From DAHUYF01 sp035945115 (GTDB lineage Bacteria > Pseudomonadota > Alphaproteobacteria > ATCC43930 > CGMCC-115725), in NCBI GenBank assembly GCA_035945115.1, contig DASZAN010000094.1:23622-87621 (forward strand): 64,000 nucleotides of DNA, written 5' to 3'. The notes below the pieces were generated by a model that was not told the origin of the DNA, made no database searches, and saw only the letters and a list, made by a program, of their open reading frames with translations. The position numbers and the translations under genes were made by a program. Below are positions 52,469 to 60,362 of the stretch, in pieces; position 1 is the first letter of the stretch; the number at the start of each line of letters is the position of its first letter.

Positions 52469-53740
52469 TTACTTGGCGTAACTGATGCGATAGATCGCAC
52501 CCGCCCAATCGTCGGAGACGAGGAGCGAGCCATCGGGTGCAACGAGCACGTCGTTCGGCCGACCGAGATATTTCCGGTCACCCTCGATCCAGCCCGACGC
52601 GAACACCTGCTGCTTGGCATTCTTGCCCTTGGCGTCGACGGTCACGCGCATGATGCGCCCGCCGTTATATTTATGCCGATTCCACGAACCGTGCTCGGCG
52701 ATGAAGATGTTGTTCTTGTATTCCGCCGGGAACTGGTTGCCGGTGTAGAACTTCATTCCGAGCGGCGCCACGTGCGGGCCGAGGTTTACGACCGGCGGCG
52801 TGAACTCGGAGCATTTGTGCCCCATCGCGAAGACCGGATCCGGCAGGTCGCCCTGATGGCAGTAGGGATACCCAAAATGCTGGCCAATGCGCGTGATGTG
52901 ATTGAGCTTGTCGCTCGGCAGGTCGTCGCTGATCCAGTCGCGCGCATTCTCCGAGAACCAGTAGTCGCCGGTGCGCGGATCGACATCGCCACCGACGCTG
53001 TTGCGGACGCCGAGCGCGATGACCTCCGCCGTGCCATTCGGATAGACGCGCCTGATCTGCGATACCGTCGTCGGCGGCAGACATTCATTGCACGGCGGAC
53101 CGAACGGAACGTAGAGCCGACCCTGCTTGTCGAAAACCAGGTATTTCCAGCCATGTGGTACGTAGGTCGGCATATCGTCGTAGACGACCTTGGGTTCCGG
53201 CATCTTCTCGAGGCTCGCCTCGGCATTCTCGTACTTGTAGATCTTGCTGATATCGACGACATAGAGCGCGCCGTCCCGGAACGCCACGCCAGTGGGTACG
53301 GTCATCCCCTTGATGATCGTAACCGCCTCCTTCTTGCCGCCCCGATCGACCACGGCGAAGACGCTCCCCGTCCCGAACCAGGAGCCGACGAAGAGCGTCC
53401 CTTTATCGCCCCACGCCATCTGTCGCGCCGTCGGCACGTTGCTCGCATAAACGCTCATTTTGAAGCCGGGCGGCAGCTTGATCTTTGAAATGATGTTGTT
53501 GAGCTCCGCCTCGGTCGCAGGCGTCGGCGGATTGGCCGGAACATTCAGGCCCTTCTGCTGCTCGGTCTCATCGCCGAGGAACCAATCCGGCGGCGGGTGC
53601 TCCCAGAACTGCTTGGTGTTGGAATCATAGTGCTTCAGCCCCTGGGCCTTTGCGCTACCGCCATCCATCAGCATGCCGAGGGCGAAAGCCGCCACCCCCG
53701 CCAGGGTTGTCCGAATCAGCAATTTGGATATAGGCGTCAT
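52469..53740 (-). CDS. Sorbosone-dehydrogenase-family PQQ-type quinoprotein (second)
   Basis: A 423-residue exported beta-propeller protein with a signal peptide (about 1-32, ending GSAKAQ). It shares with the protein encoded at 46963 the end pattern LVAPDGSLLVSDDWAGAIYR and IFIAEHGSWNRHKYNGGRIM, and has LPPGFKMSVYASNVPTARQM and RLYVPFGPPCNECLPPTT. It likely oxidises a sugar- or aldehyde-type substrate and passes electrons to the di-haem cytochrome encoded next. The two paralogues are clearly distinct, so different substrates are likely. Confidence 0.87.
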   Translation of the reverse strand: MTPISKLLIRTTLAGVAAFALGMLMDGGSAKAQGLKHYDSNTKQFWEHPPPDWFLGDETEQQKGLNVPANPPTPATEAELNNIISKIKLPPGFKMSVYASNVPTARQMAWGDKGTLFVGSWFGTGSVFAVVDRGGKKEAVTIIKGMTVPTGVAFRDGALYVVDISKIYKYENAEASLEKMPEPKVVYDDMPTYVPHGWKYLVFDKQGRLYVPFGPPCNECLPPTTVSQIRRVYPNGTAEVIALGVRNSVGGDVDPRTGDYWFSENARDWISDDLPSDKLNHITRIGQHFGYPYCHQGDLPDPVFAMGHKCSEFTPPVVNLGPHVAPLGMKFYTGNQFPAEYKNNIFIAEHGSWNRHKYNGGRIMRVTVDAKGKNAKQQVFASGWIEGDRKYLGRPNDVLVAPDGSLLVSDDWAGAIYRISYAK

Positions 53741-53861
53741 CTTAGGATTGCTCCCCTCCCCAGGCCCGTCGGGCCGTTATTTCTCACGCGATCTAATGAT
53801 CGCCTTCCATCGTCCCGCGTGAGCAGCAATCCGTCAATCCCGTTTGCGGGCTTCGCGCCGA

Positions 53862-54794
53862 TCAATCCTCGCGCAAATCCCGCAAGGTGAGTTCGGGCGA
53901 AATCTCGGGCTGGTGGGGCGGCACATAGGTCAAGCCGATCTTGGCCGCGAGCCGTGCCATCTCGTTCTGTGCCAGCATGTCGTCGATCACTGCGTTCACC
54001 TGATTGATCAGTGTCATCTCACTCGCCAAGCCGACATAGCCCATGTTAATGCCGGCACGGTAAAAAAAGCCGGTGGGCGTGATCTTGCTGTCGGGATGCT
54101 GCACGCGATAGGCGTCGAAGCGCCGGAGATCGACGAGGGTCGCCTCAAATTCGCCGCGTTCGAGGCGCGGCAGAAGCTCATCACGACCCGGCGCGACATG
54201 CATGAGATGGTCGATGTGCCGACCGTTCTTGTAGAGCATCAGCACGACGTCGCCCAAGGTGGACGCTTCGATGCCGAGCTTGAGACCGTCGAGATCGCCA
54301 AGGCTCTTCACCGCTTGGTGCCGCGTCGGGCCGAGTACGACGGTCATGGGTGCATAGAGATAGGCGCGGGACAGCACCAGGGTGCCGAGCGCGACGCGGC
54401 GGTGGCGATCGACTGGCGTTGCGCCGGCGAAATCGGGCAAGCGGGCCGTGTCTGTGCCCGGCTTGCCGAGCGCGCTCTCCACCAGGGGATAGCCGCCGAC
54501 GAGCATGCAACGCCGATCGGAGAGCAGAGCGTTCGCTTCGAGCGTGGAACTTGAATCCGCGTCGAGTTTGGTCTCGAACCATTGGATTTTGAGCGACCGA
54601 CCCAGTCGCGCGGCGATCGCCTCCGAAAGTGCGACGAAAAAGCCGCTGCTTCCGCCTTTGTCGTGCCTGGAATAGAGCGGGACGTTCTCGTCAAGGCAGA
54701 TCGCGAGCGGGTCGGCAGCGAACGCGGGGGTGGCAGACAGCAACGCGGCAAGGATCCAGAGGGCGCGACGAAGAAACCGGCCGCCGCTGCTCAT
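53862..54794 (-). CDS. MoxJ/XoxJ-like periplasmic binding protein
   Basis: A 310-residue exported protein of the solute-binding family 3 fold. The signal peptide (about 1-26) ends PAFAAD. Segments LAICLDENVPLYSRHDKGGS and GFFVALSEAIAARLGRSLKI, then LDGLKLGIEASTLGDVVLML, are typical. Its gene is coupled by ATGA overlap to the cytochrome gene, which in turn is coupled to the PQQ alcohol dehydrogenase, giving the xoxF-xoxG-xoxJ order. XoxJ is thought to help activate the dehydrogenase; by position this one should too. Confidence 0.78.
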   Translation of the reverse strand: MSSGGRFLRRALWILAALLSATPAFAADPLAICLDENVPLYSRHDKGGSSGFFVALSEAIAARLGRSLKIQWFETKLDADSSSTLEANALLSDRRCMLVGGYPLVESALGKPGTDTARLPDFAGATPVDRHRRVALGTLVLSRAYLYAPMTVVLGPTRHQAVKSLGDLDGLKLGIEASTLGDVVLMLYKNGRHIDHLMHVAPGRDELLPRLERGEFEATLVDLRRFDAYRVQHPDSKITPTGFFYRAGINMGYVGLASEMTLINQVNAVIDDMLAQNEMARLAAKIGLTYVPPHQPEISPELTLRDLRED

Positions 54795-55195
54795 GACTTG
54801 GCGCGGCTCCGGACATAAGCCCAGATGTCGCCGATTTCCTCTTGCGTTAGCACGTCGCCCCAGGGCGGCATGCGATTGTTCTTGCCGTTGGTCACGGATT
54901 CGAAGAAGCGCTCTTTCTGATCGCGCGGGAACTCGCGCAAATCGGCGGTAACGGTGCCGGCGCTCACCATGTTGAAGCCATGGCAGTGCGAGCAGTGATG
55001 GGCGTAAAGCAGCTCGCCGCGACGTACGTCATCTGGGATGCCCGTCGTTTCTGACGTTCTCGCGCCCTTTTGCGGATCATCTCCAGCATCGGCATCGGCG
55101 GTGACAGCCGATATCACCCAAACAAGCGAAAGGATCGCCGCGAACCGCCGGAACCGGCTCGACGGTCCGCGCGCGCCTCTTCTTGTGGCCGTCAC
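54791..55195 (-). CDS. Mono-haem cytochrome c (XoxG/PedF-like)
   Basis: A 134-residue periplasmic cytochrome with a signal peptide (about 18-37) and one haem site CSHCH at 68-72. The chosen GTG overlaps the dehydrogenase stop (GTGA), with CGGAA upstream; no ATG is available. The later NNRMPPWGDVLTQEEIGDIW supplies the likely axial Met. It is the expected direct electron acceptor of the upstream-encoded alcohol dehydrogenase. Confidence 0.88.
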   Translation of the reverse strand: MTATRRGARGPSSRFRRFAAILSLVWVISAVTADADAGDDPQKGARTSETTGIPDDVRRGELLYAHHCSHCHGFNMVSAGTVTADLREFPRDQKERFFESVTNGKNNRMPPWGDVLTQEEIGDIWAYVRSRAKS

Positions 55196-56853
55196 TTCCG
55201 CAGAGCGAACACCCAAAGCATGCCGGTGCTGGGAATGCTCTTCATTCGCTCGTCGCCGGTAAATATCACATAGGCACCGCCATATCCGCTGGTGACCGCG
55301 ACGTATTGAACGCCCCCTTGCTCCCACGTAACCGGCTGCCCCTCGATGCCGGAGCCCGTCTGGAACGACCACAGCTTCTTGCCGCTTTCCGCATCGAATG
55401 CCTCGAACTCGCCGGTCATCTCACCGGTGAAAACTGTGCCGCCAGCCGTCGAGAGCACGCCAGACCAGCGCGGGATATCGCTCGGCACCTCCCACTTTGC
55501 TTTTCCGGTCATGGGGTCGATCGCTTTGAGATAACCGCGCGGCCCCTCTTTGAATGCAAAGCCGAGCGTCAGATCGATGCCGAAGTAAAACTCGCCAGCT
55601 TTATACTGTGCCGGAACCGCTTTGTAGTTGGTCCCGAAATTAAGCGTGTTGGCGTAAGCGAGGTGCGTTTTCGGGTCGTAAGACATGGGGAACCAGTTCT
55701 TACCGCCGAGCGCGGACGGCCACACCTCCACCTTTTCGCCGGCGCGCGCTTTCGCGACGAGATCGGTTTCGATCGGCCGGCCGGTCTTCTTGTCGATCCC
55801 TTTCGCCCAGTTCACCGTGACGAATTTTTGGGCGGAGATGAGCTTGCCGTCGGCGCGATCGAGCACGTAGAAGAAGCCGTTCTTGTTGGCTTGCATCAGC
55901 ACCTTGGTCGGCTTGCCATTCACCTTTAGTGTCGCCAAGAGCGGCTCCTCGGTGGCGTCATAGTCGAAGGGATCGTTCGGCGTGAATTGGTAGTGCCACT
56001 TGATCTTGCCCGTCTTGGGGTCGAGCGCGAGCATGGATGACGTGTAGAGATTGTCGCCCTTGCGCAGGGCCGCGTTGAATGATCCGGGATTGCCGGTGCC
56101 CCAGTAGACCGTGTGCAGTTCCGGATCGAAGGAGCCGGTGACCCAGGTGGCACCACCGCCGCGCTGCCAAGTGTCGCCCGGCCACGTGTCTCCGCCGGGC
56201 TCCCCAGGCGCCGGCACCGTGTATGTGCGCCACAAGCGTTTTCCGGTCTCCGGATCCCATCCATCGATAAATCCGCGGATACCGAATTCGCCGCCGGAAA
56301 TGCCGGTGATGACGACGCCGTCGGCAACGAGCGGCGCGACCGTCATGGCATAACCTTGTTTCATGTCGGCCGCGTTCTGCCGCCAGATTTCCTTGCCGGT
56401 TTTGGCGTCGAGGGCAATGACATTGGCATCGAGCGTGGTGCGGAACACTTTTCCGTTATAGAGCGCCACGCCCCGATTGATGATGCCGCAACAGACTTCG
56501 CGCAGCGTCTCCGGCGGGTACTCGACCTTGGTCTTCCAGATCTCTTTGCCCGTCTTGGCGTCGAGCGCCATGGTGGCGGCATGCGTGGTCAGGTAGAGCA
56601 CGCCGTTGTAGATGATCGGTTGCGATTCTTGCGACCGGTTGTCATCGAGGGCGTATTGCCATACCGGGGCCAGATCTTTGACATTGCTTTTATTGATCTG
56701 GGCGAGCCGACTGTAGCGTTGCAGATTGTAGCCCATGCCGTAATTCAGCACGTTCTTGGTGTCGCTCACGCCCTTTACGAGGTCTTGAGAGGTCTGCGCC
56801 TGAGCGCCCGTTGCAAACACGGCAACGGCGGCTGCTACAACAAGTCGCTTCAT
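55192..56853 (-). CDS. PQQ-dependent alcohol dehydrogenase with lanthanide-type metal site
   Basis: A 553-residue periplasmic eight-bladed quinoprotein. The signal peptide is residues 1-20. PQQ-site features are the vicinal disulfide Cys121-Cys122 (REVCCGIINRG), the metal ligands Glu189 and Asn255, and catalytic Asp297. Two residues on is Asp299 (DPFDYDATEEP), the extra acid present in XoxF/ExaF/PedH lanthanide enzymes and replaced by Ala, Ser or Thr in calcium enzymes. There is no fused haem domain. At 553 residues it is shorter than XoxF (about 600). It is likely to oxidise a primary alcohol; methanol use is not shown. Genes for a cytochrome and a XoxJ-like protein follow. Confidence 0.92.
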   Translation of the reverse strand: MKRLVVAAAVAVFATGAQAQTSQDLVKGVSDTKNVLNYGMGYNLQRYSRLAQINKSNVKDLAPVWQYALDDNRSQESQPIIYNGVLYLTTHAATMALDAKTGKEIWKTKVEYPPETLREVCCGIINRGVALYNGKVFRTTLDANVIALDAKTGKEIWRQNAADMKQGYAMTVAPLVADGVVITGISGGEFGIRGFIDGWDPETGKRLWRTYTVPAPGEPGGDTWPGDTWQRGGGATWVTGSFDPELHTVYWGTGNPGSFNAALRKGDNLYTSSMLALDPKTGKIKWHYQFTPNDPFDYDATEEPLLATLKVNGKPTKVLMQANKNGFFYVLDRADGKLISAQKFVTVNWAKGIDKKTGRPIETDLVAKARAGEKVEVWPSALGGKNWFPMSYDPKTHLAYANTLNFGTNYKAVPAQYKAGEFYFGIDLTLGFAFKEGPRGYLKAIDPMTGKAKWEVPSDIPRWSGVLSTAGGTVFTGEMTGEFEAFDAESGKKLWSFQTGSGIEGQPVTWEQGGVQYVAVTSGYGGAYVIFTGDERMKSIPSTGMLWVFALRK

Positions 56854-56874
56854 CGGTCCCCCTGAGCGTCTATT

Positions 56875-56915
56875 TTTAAAAAAGCGCGGGCTCCCCGGCG
56901 ACGCCGGGGAGCCCG
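56875..56915 (-). terminator. Rho-independent terminator of the molybdenum hydroxylase operon
   Basis: A 13-base perfect stem (CGGGCTCCCCGGC / GCCGGGGAGCCCG, 56887-56915, three-base loop) is followed, reading the minus strand, by a run of six T after CGC. It lies directly behind the molybdenum subunit stop at 56923 and 22 bases before the alcohol dehydrogenase start, so it should separate the two transcription units. Confidence 0.85.
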
Positions 56916-56922
56916 GTCGAGA

Positions 56923-59232
56923 TCATGCCTTCATCGCCGCCTTCACCTTGTCGGGTGTCAGCGGCAAGGTGCGGACGCGCGCGCCAACGGCGTTGTAGAC
57001 CGCGTTGGCGACGGCGGGCGCTACCACCGTGACCGCCGGCTCGCCCACGCCCGCTGGATAGTTGCCGGTGTTGAGCACGTGGATGTCGAGATCCGGCACT
57101 TGCGACATGCGGATCGGCGTGTAGGTGTCGAAGTTGGCCTGGACGAGGTTACCCTTGCGCATTGAGGCCTGCTCGTAGAGCGCAAGGCTCAAGCCCCAGA
57201 GCGTCGCGCCCTCGGTTTGCGCACGCGCGCCATCCGGATTGACCGTGGTGCCGATGTCGATGGCGATCGTGAGCTTATTGACCTTCACGACGCCGTCACC
57301 GCCAACCGTGACCTCGGCCACACAGGCAGTCCAGGTGGGTGAGCTCCGCTCCTGAGAAGACACCACTGCGATGCCTTGACCCGTTCCCTTGGGGAACTTC
57401 TTCGTCCCGTACCCGGACTTTTCGACGGCATAGCGCAAGACATTGGCGATACGCTTAGCGCCGCCCACGGAGTTTGGCGCTGAACCGGCGTTGGCGCCCG
57501 CAGCGTCGAGCATGGCGAGGCGGAACTCCACCGGATCCTTCTTGGCAGCGTGCGCGAGCTCGTCCATGAAGCTCTCGACCGCCCAGAAGGTCCAGGCCGG
57601 TGCCACCGAGCGGAACTGCCCGGAGGGCGTCGCCACCTGCGCGATGTCATTCTCGATGGCGCGGACGTGATGGTTGGGAATCGTGTACCAACTATCAGCG
57701 CCGTTCACCGAGAAGGAGTCAAGTTTGCCTTTCTTGTCAGTGCTGTCGGAGAGGAACGCCTCGATGCCCCACCGCTTGGTCGCCCAGGCGGAACATACAT
57801 CCTGGTTCAAGGCAAGAACCTTGCCATTGGCATCGACCCCGCCCTGCAAGCGCTGGTAAGTGAGGGTGCGGAAGAAGTCGTTCTGCGTGTCCTCTTCACG
57901 GCTATAGATGAGCTTCACCGGCTTGCCGACCGCTTTCGCGGCAATCACGGCCGGGACCATGGCGTCTGCCTCGAGCCGTCGGCCGAAGCCGCCGCCGAGG
58001 TAGACCTGATGGATCAGCACCTGCTCCGGCTTCACGCCCGCCACCGCCGCGCAAAGCGCGGTGGAGCGCCCCTGGAATTGCGAGCCGGAGTAGATGTGCC
58101 AGATGCCGCCGTCCTCGAAGGCGACGCAGTTCATCGGCTCCATCGGTGCATGCACGGCGAGCGGGGTAATATAGACCGCCTCGTGCTTGACCGCCGCCGT
58201 CGGCAGCACTTGCGCCGCGTTGCCGATGTCCCAGAAGGAAAAGCCCTTGCTGGAGTCGGCCACGAGGTCCTTGGCGTGCTGCAGCAGACCGTCGCTGCTC
58301 ACATCCTTGTTGGGGCCGAGATCCCAATCGATCTTGAGCACGCGCGCCGCCTCGAGTGCCGCCGGGTAGCTATCGGCGATGGCGATCACGTAATGCGTTG
58401 CCGTGCCGGTCGGATCCGGCACTGAGATGAACTGCCCGTAGCCCGGCACCTTCTTGGCCTCGCTGTCATCGACGTTGTTGGCCTTCGCGCCATAACGCAC
58501 CGGTGGCCGCGCGATCTTGGCGTAGACCATGCCCGGCACGAACATATCCATGCCGTACTTGGCCGTGCCATTGGTCTTCGGCGGTATGTCGAGGGCGTGG
58601 ACCGGCTTGCCGATGAGCTTGTAGTCCTTCGGGTCCTTGAGCTTGATCGCCTTGAGCTCGTCAGGCGTCACGACCTTGTCGAGCTTCCCGGTCGAAACGA
58701 TCTGCGCGTAGGTCACCGATTTGCCGTTCTTGGCAATCACCTTGCTGTTCTCGGCGCGGACCTCGCTCGCGGACACCCCGAGCATGCCGGCACCAGCTTG
58801 CATCAGCGCCATCCGCCCGGCCGCGCCAGCGCGCGAGAGGCTATCGAAATTGGTGCTGACGCTCCAGCTTCCACCGGTAATGAAGGCAAGCGGGCTGGTG
58901 AACTTCTTGTCGCCGGGATCGGGGTAATCGAGGCGCATGTCCTTCCAATCCGCCTCGAGCTCCTCCGCGACCGCCTGCGCAAAGGCGGTGCCGACATGCT
59001 GACCCATCTCGGCTTTCTCGATATGCACCGTGACGATGCCGCCGCGGTCGACCGTGTACCACACGGTCGGCTCGAAATTGCCGGCGGCGAGCGCTTCACC
59101 GGCGCTTCCGGTAATGGCTGGCAGCAACGAGAAGCCGCATGTGAGGCCAGCGCCGGCGGACATCGTGCCGATGAGGAACTGACGGCGATTCACGTCCTGG
59201 ACCGCCTTCTTGCGAGCAAGTGTCTTCGCCAT
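56923..59232 (-). CDS. Molybdopterin-binding subunit of xanthine-dehydrogenase-family oxidoreductase, Tat-exported
   Basis: A 769-residue large subunit of the aldehyde oxidase/isoquinoline oxidoreductase (IorB-like) group. Residues 1-50 hold a twin-arginine signal with NRRQFLIG at 15-22 and a hydrophobic core ending near Ala50, so the folded cofactor-loaded enzyme is exported. Molybdenum-site segments include YLGGGFGRRLEADAM and the catalytic Glu in GVGEPAVTVVAPAVANAV. AAGGAGG precedes the ATG. The small subunit gene lies immediately upstream. It probably oxidises an aldehyde or N-heterocycle; beside an alcohol dehydrogenase, an aldehyde is the simplest guess. Confidence 0.92.
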   Translation of the reverse strand: MAKTLARKKAVQDVNRRQFLIGTMSAGAGLTCGFSLLPAITGSAGEALAAGNFEPTVWYTVDRGGIVTVHIEKAEMGQHVGTAFAQAVAEELEADWKDMRLDYPDPGDKKFTSPLAFITGGSWSVSTNFDSLSRAGAAGRMALMQAGAGMLGVSASEVRAENSKVIAKNGKSVTYAQIVSTGKLDKVVTPDELKAIKLKDPKDYKLIGKPVHALDIPPKTNGTAKYGMDMFVPGMVYAKIARPPVRYGAKANNVDDSEAKKVPGYGQFISVPDPTGTATHYVIAIADSYPAALEAARVLKIDWDLGPNKDVSSDGLLQHAKDLVADSSKGFSFWDIGNAAQVLPTAAVKHEAVYITPLAVHAPMEPMNCVAFEDGGIWHIYSGSQFQGRSTALCAAVAGVKPEQVLIHQVYLGGGFGRRLEADAMVPAVIAAKAVGKPVKLIYSREEDTQNDFFRTLTYQRLQGGVDANGKVLALNQDVCSAWATKRWGIEAFLSDSTDKKGKLDSFSVNGADSWYTIPNHHVRAIENDIAQVATPSGQFRSVAPAWTFWAVESFMDELAHAAKKDPVEFRLAMLDAAGANAGSAPNSVGGAKRIANVLRYAVEKSGYGTKKFPKGTGQGIAVVSSQERSSPTWTACVAEVTVGGDGVVKVNKLTIAIDIGTTVNPDGARAQTEGATLWGLSLALYEQASMRKGNLVQANFDTYTPIRMSQVPDLDIHVLNTGNYPAGVGEPAVTVVAPAVANAVYNAVGARVRTLPLTPDKVKAAMKA

Positions 59233-59233
59233 C

Positions 59234-59716
59234 TCACGCCTCCTTCTTTCCGGCGGTCGCGCCATTCATCTCTTTGGCGGCGCGCTTGATCGCCTTCTTG
59301 ATCCGCACATAGGTCATGCAGCGGCAAAGATTGCCGTCCATCGCCTTGACGATTTGGGCATCGGTGGGATTGGGGGTTTTGCGCAAGAGCGACGCCGCCT
59401 GCATGATCTGCCCCGATTGGCACCAGCCGCATTGCGGCACCTGCTCGGCGATCCAGGCGCGCTGCAGGGGATGCTGGCCGTTGGGATCGAGACCTTCGAT
59501 GGTGGTCACCTCCCCATCGCCCGTGTCGGCGAGCGCCGTCTGGCAGGAGCGTACCGCCTCGCCATTGAGATGGACCGTGCAGGCGCCGCAGAGACCGGCG
59601 CCGCAGCCAAACTTGGTACCGGTCATCTGCAGATGCTCGCGAATGACCCAGAGAAGCGGCGTGTCGTCGGGCATTTCGACCACGCGCCGGAAGCCGTTGA
59701 TGGTCAAGATCCTCAT
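59234..59716 (-). CDS. 2Fe-2S subunit of molybdenum hydroxylase (IorA/CoxS type)
   Basis: A 160-residue subunit with two 2Fe-2S clusters: ferredoxin-type Cys38, Cys43, Cys46, Cys58 and helical-bundle Cys96, Cys99, Cys131, Cys133. It passes electrons from the molybdenum centre. It lacks a signal peptide, so it is likely exported in complex with the Tat-directed large subunit. The ATG follows AAGGGGA. It is the first gene of the operon and is preceded by an unusually structured leader. Confidence 0.93.
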   Translation of the reverse strand: MRILTINGFRRVVEMPDDTPLLWVIREHLQMTGTKFGCGAGLCGACTVHLNGEAVRSCQTALADTGDGEVTTIEGLDPNGQHPLQRAWIAEQVPQCGWCQSGQIMQAASLLRKTPNPTDAQIVKAMDGNLCRCMTYVRIKKAIKRAAKEMNGATAGKKEA

Positions 59717-59789
59717 GGTGTCCCCTTCTGACTTTTCTGCCACGGCCGCCGCGCCATCACGGGTCGCTCGGCCCTGCCATTAACGAAAA

Positions 59790-59811
59790 CGGGCGGGTTT
59801 CCACCCGCCCG
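59790..59811 (-). promoter_or_regulatory. Terminator-like hairpin in the leader of the 2Fe-2S/Mo operon
   Basis: A nine-base perfect stem CGGGCGGGT / ACCCGCCCG closes a four-base loop (GGAA on the minus strand, a GNRA tetraloop) and is followed by TTTTCGTTA on the minus strand. It lies 74 bases before the start of the operon it precedes, where a terminator would act as an attenuator. Confidence 0.55.
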
Positions 59812-59840
59812 CAACCACGATCATCCTTTGCCGCCGAGCC

Positions 59841-59881
59841 GCGACCAGCCGGACTGGTCGCCCTGCGGCGGCTGTCGCCGC
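59841..59881. promoter_or_regulatory. Two adjacent hairpins in the same leader
   Basis: GCGACCAG / CTGGTCGC (59841-59848 with 59854-59861) and GCGGCG / CGCCGC (59865-59870 with 59876-59881), each with a five-base loop, stand side by side upstream of the terminator-like hairpin. They may form part of a switching leader RNA or be binding sites at DNA level. Confidence 0.4.
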
Positions 59882-59955
59882 TGTCCAACCGAACGGAATG
59901 TGGGTGATGTCCCCCCCGGCACCGTTGCTCTCCCCTCTTGCCGTCTTTGTCGTTC

Positions 59956-59979
59956 TTGGTCACGGGTAGCCGTGACAAA
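59956..59979. promoter_or_regulatory. Imperfect palindrome, candidate operator
   Basis: TTGGTCACGG and CCGTGACAAA flank GTAG, pairing at nine of ten positions. It lies near the middle of the divergent region, a suitable site for a regulator acting on both the 2Fe-2S/Mo operon and pqqA. Confidence 0.4.
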
Positions 59980-60150
59980 CTCTAGGTGCGAATCATGCTA
60001 TGCGGCGCTAAATTAAACTGTCAATGCTGAGATCATGGACAGCGCCGCGAAAAATCTGGGAATCCGGTATGTGGCCTACCACGCGGGCGCATCCCTACCC
60101 CTCCCCGCCCGGCGCACGCCCACATTCTCGTGAGCGGGTGAGGTGGGCGG

Positions 60151-60179
60151 TTGACAGCCCTGGCGACGCCTCCTACGGT
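60151..60179 (+). promoter_or_regulatory. Sigma-70-type promoter for pqqACDE
   Basis: A perfect -35 box TTGACA at 60151-60156 is followed after exactly 17 bases by TACGGT at 60174-60179, a moderate -10 box. The predicted start near 60187 gives a roughly 50-base leader to pqqA, which has its own strong AGGAGGAAAC ribosome site at 60222-60231. Confidence 0.55.
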
Positions 60180-60236
60180 AGACTGGTCTTTTACTCATCC
60201 GTTGTAAAATTGCGCCGTTTTCAGGAGGAAACAACA

Positions 60237-60317
60237 ATGAAGTGGACCACCCCGCGGATCATCGAGATCGCTGTCGGCCTGGAAATCAACGCTTACGCCT
60301 GCGCCGAGCTCAGCTAA
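60237..60317 (+). CDS. pqqA: PQQ precursor peptide PqqA
   Basis: A 26-residue ribosomally made precursor. It carries the conserved Glu16 and Tyr20 in GLEINAYACAEL, spaced Glu-x3-Tyr, which are cross-linked by PqqE and become the PQQ skeleton. The start MKWTTPRIIEI matches the family. A very strong AGGAGG site stands upstream, fitting the need for excess peptide. It is followed by two hairpins before pqqC. Confidence 0.96.
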   Translation: MKWTTPRIIEIAVGLEINAYACAELS

Positions 60318-60334
60318 AGCGATTGCTGTGATGA

Positions 60335-60360
60335 CCGTGCCGGGCGACCGCCCGGCACGG
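60335..60360 (+). promoter_or_regulatory. Strong hairpin between pqqA and pqqC
   Basis: CCGTGCCGGGCG and CGCCCGGCACGG form a 12-base perfect inverted repeat separated by two bases (a ten-base stem with a six-base loop in RNA). It begins 18 bases after the pqqA stop and is followed by CAAAA, not T. It may stabilise the pqqA end of the message or slow transcription into pqqC, giving more PqqA than enzymes. Confidence 0.55.
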
Positions 60361-60362
60361 CA

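Larger units (their letters stand above)
59717..60236. promoter_or_regulatory. Divergent regulatory region between 2Fe-2S subunit gene and pqqA
   Basis: No convincing gene lies in these 520 bases. They hold a series of stable inverted repeats (59790-59811, 59841-59861, 59865-59881, 59956-59979) on the side of the 2Fe-2S gene, and a sigma-70-like promoter for pqqA on the other. The central part around 59980-60060 is A+T-richer and could contain the minus-strand promoter. Confidence 0.6.

Noticed and set aside
53763..53775. GGCCC-GTC-GGGCC palindrome before the second sorbosone-family gene, considered as a terminator
   Set aside because: The stem is only five bases, and the nearest T-rich stretch on the strand of the upstream gene is lacking; too weak to call.
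59757..59978. Possible small minus-strand gene of 73 codons in the pqqA/2Fe-2S intergenic region
   Set aside because: It begins without a ribosome site, runs through three hairpins and ends inside the leader. Composition is Arg/Gly-rich, as expected for structured GC-rich noncoding DNA.
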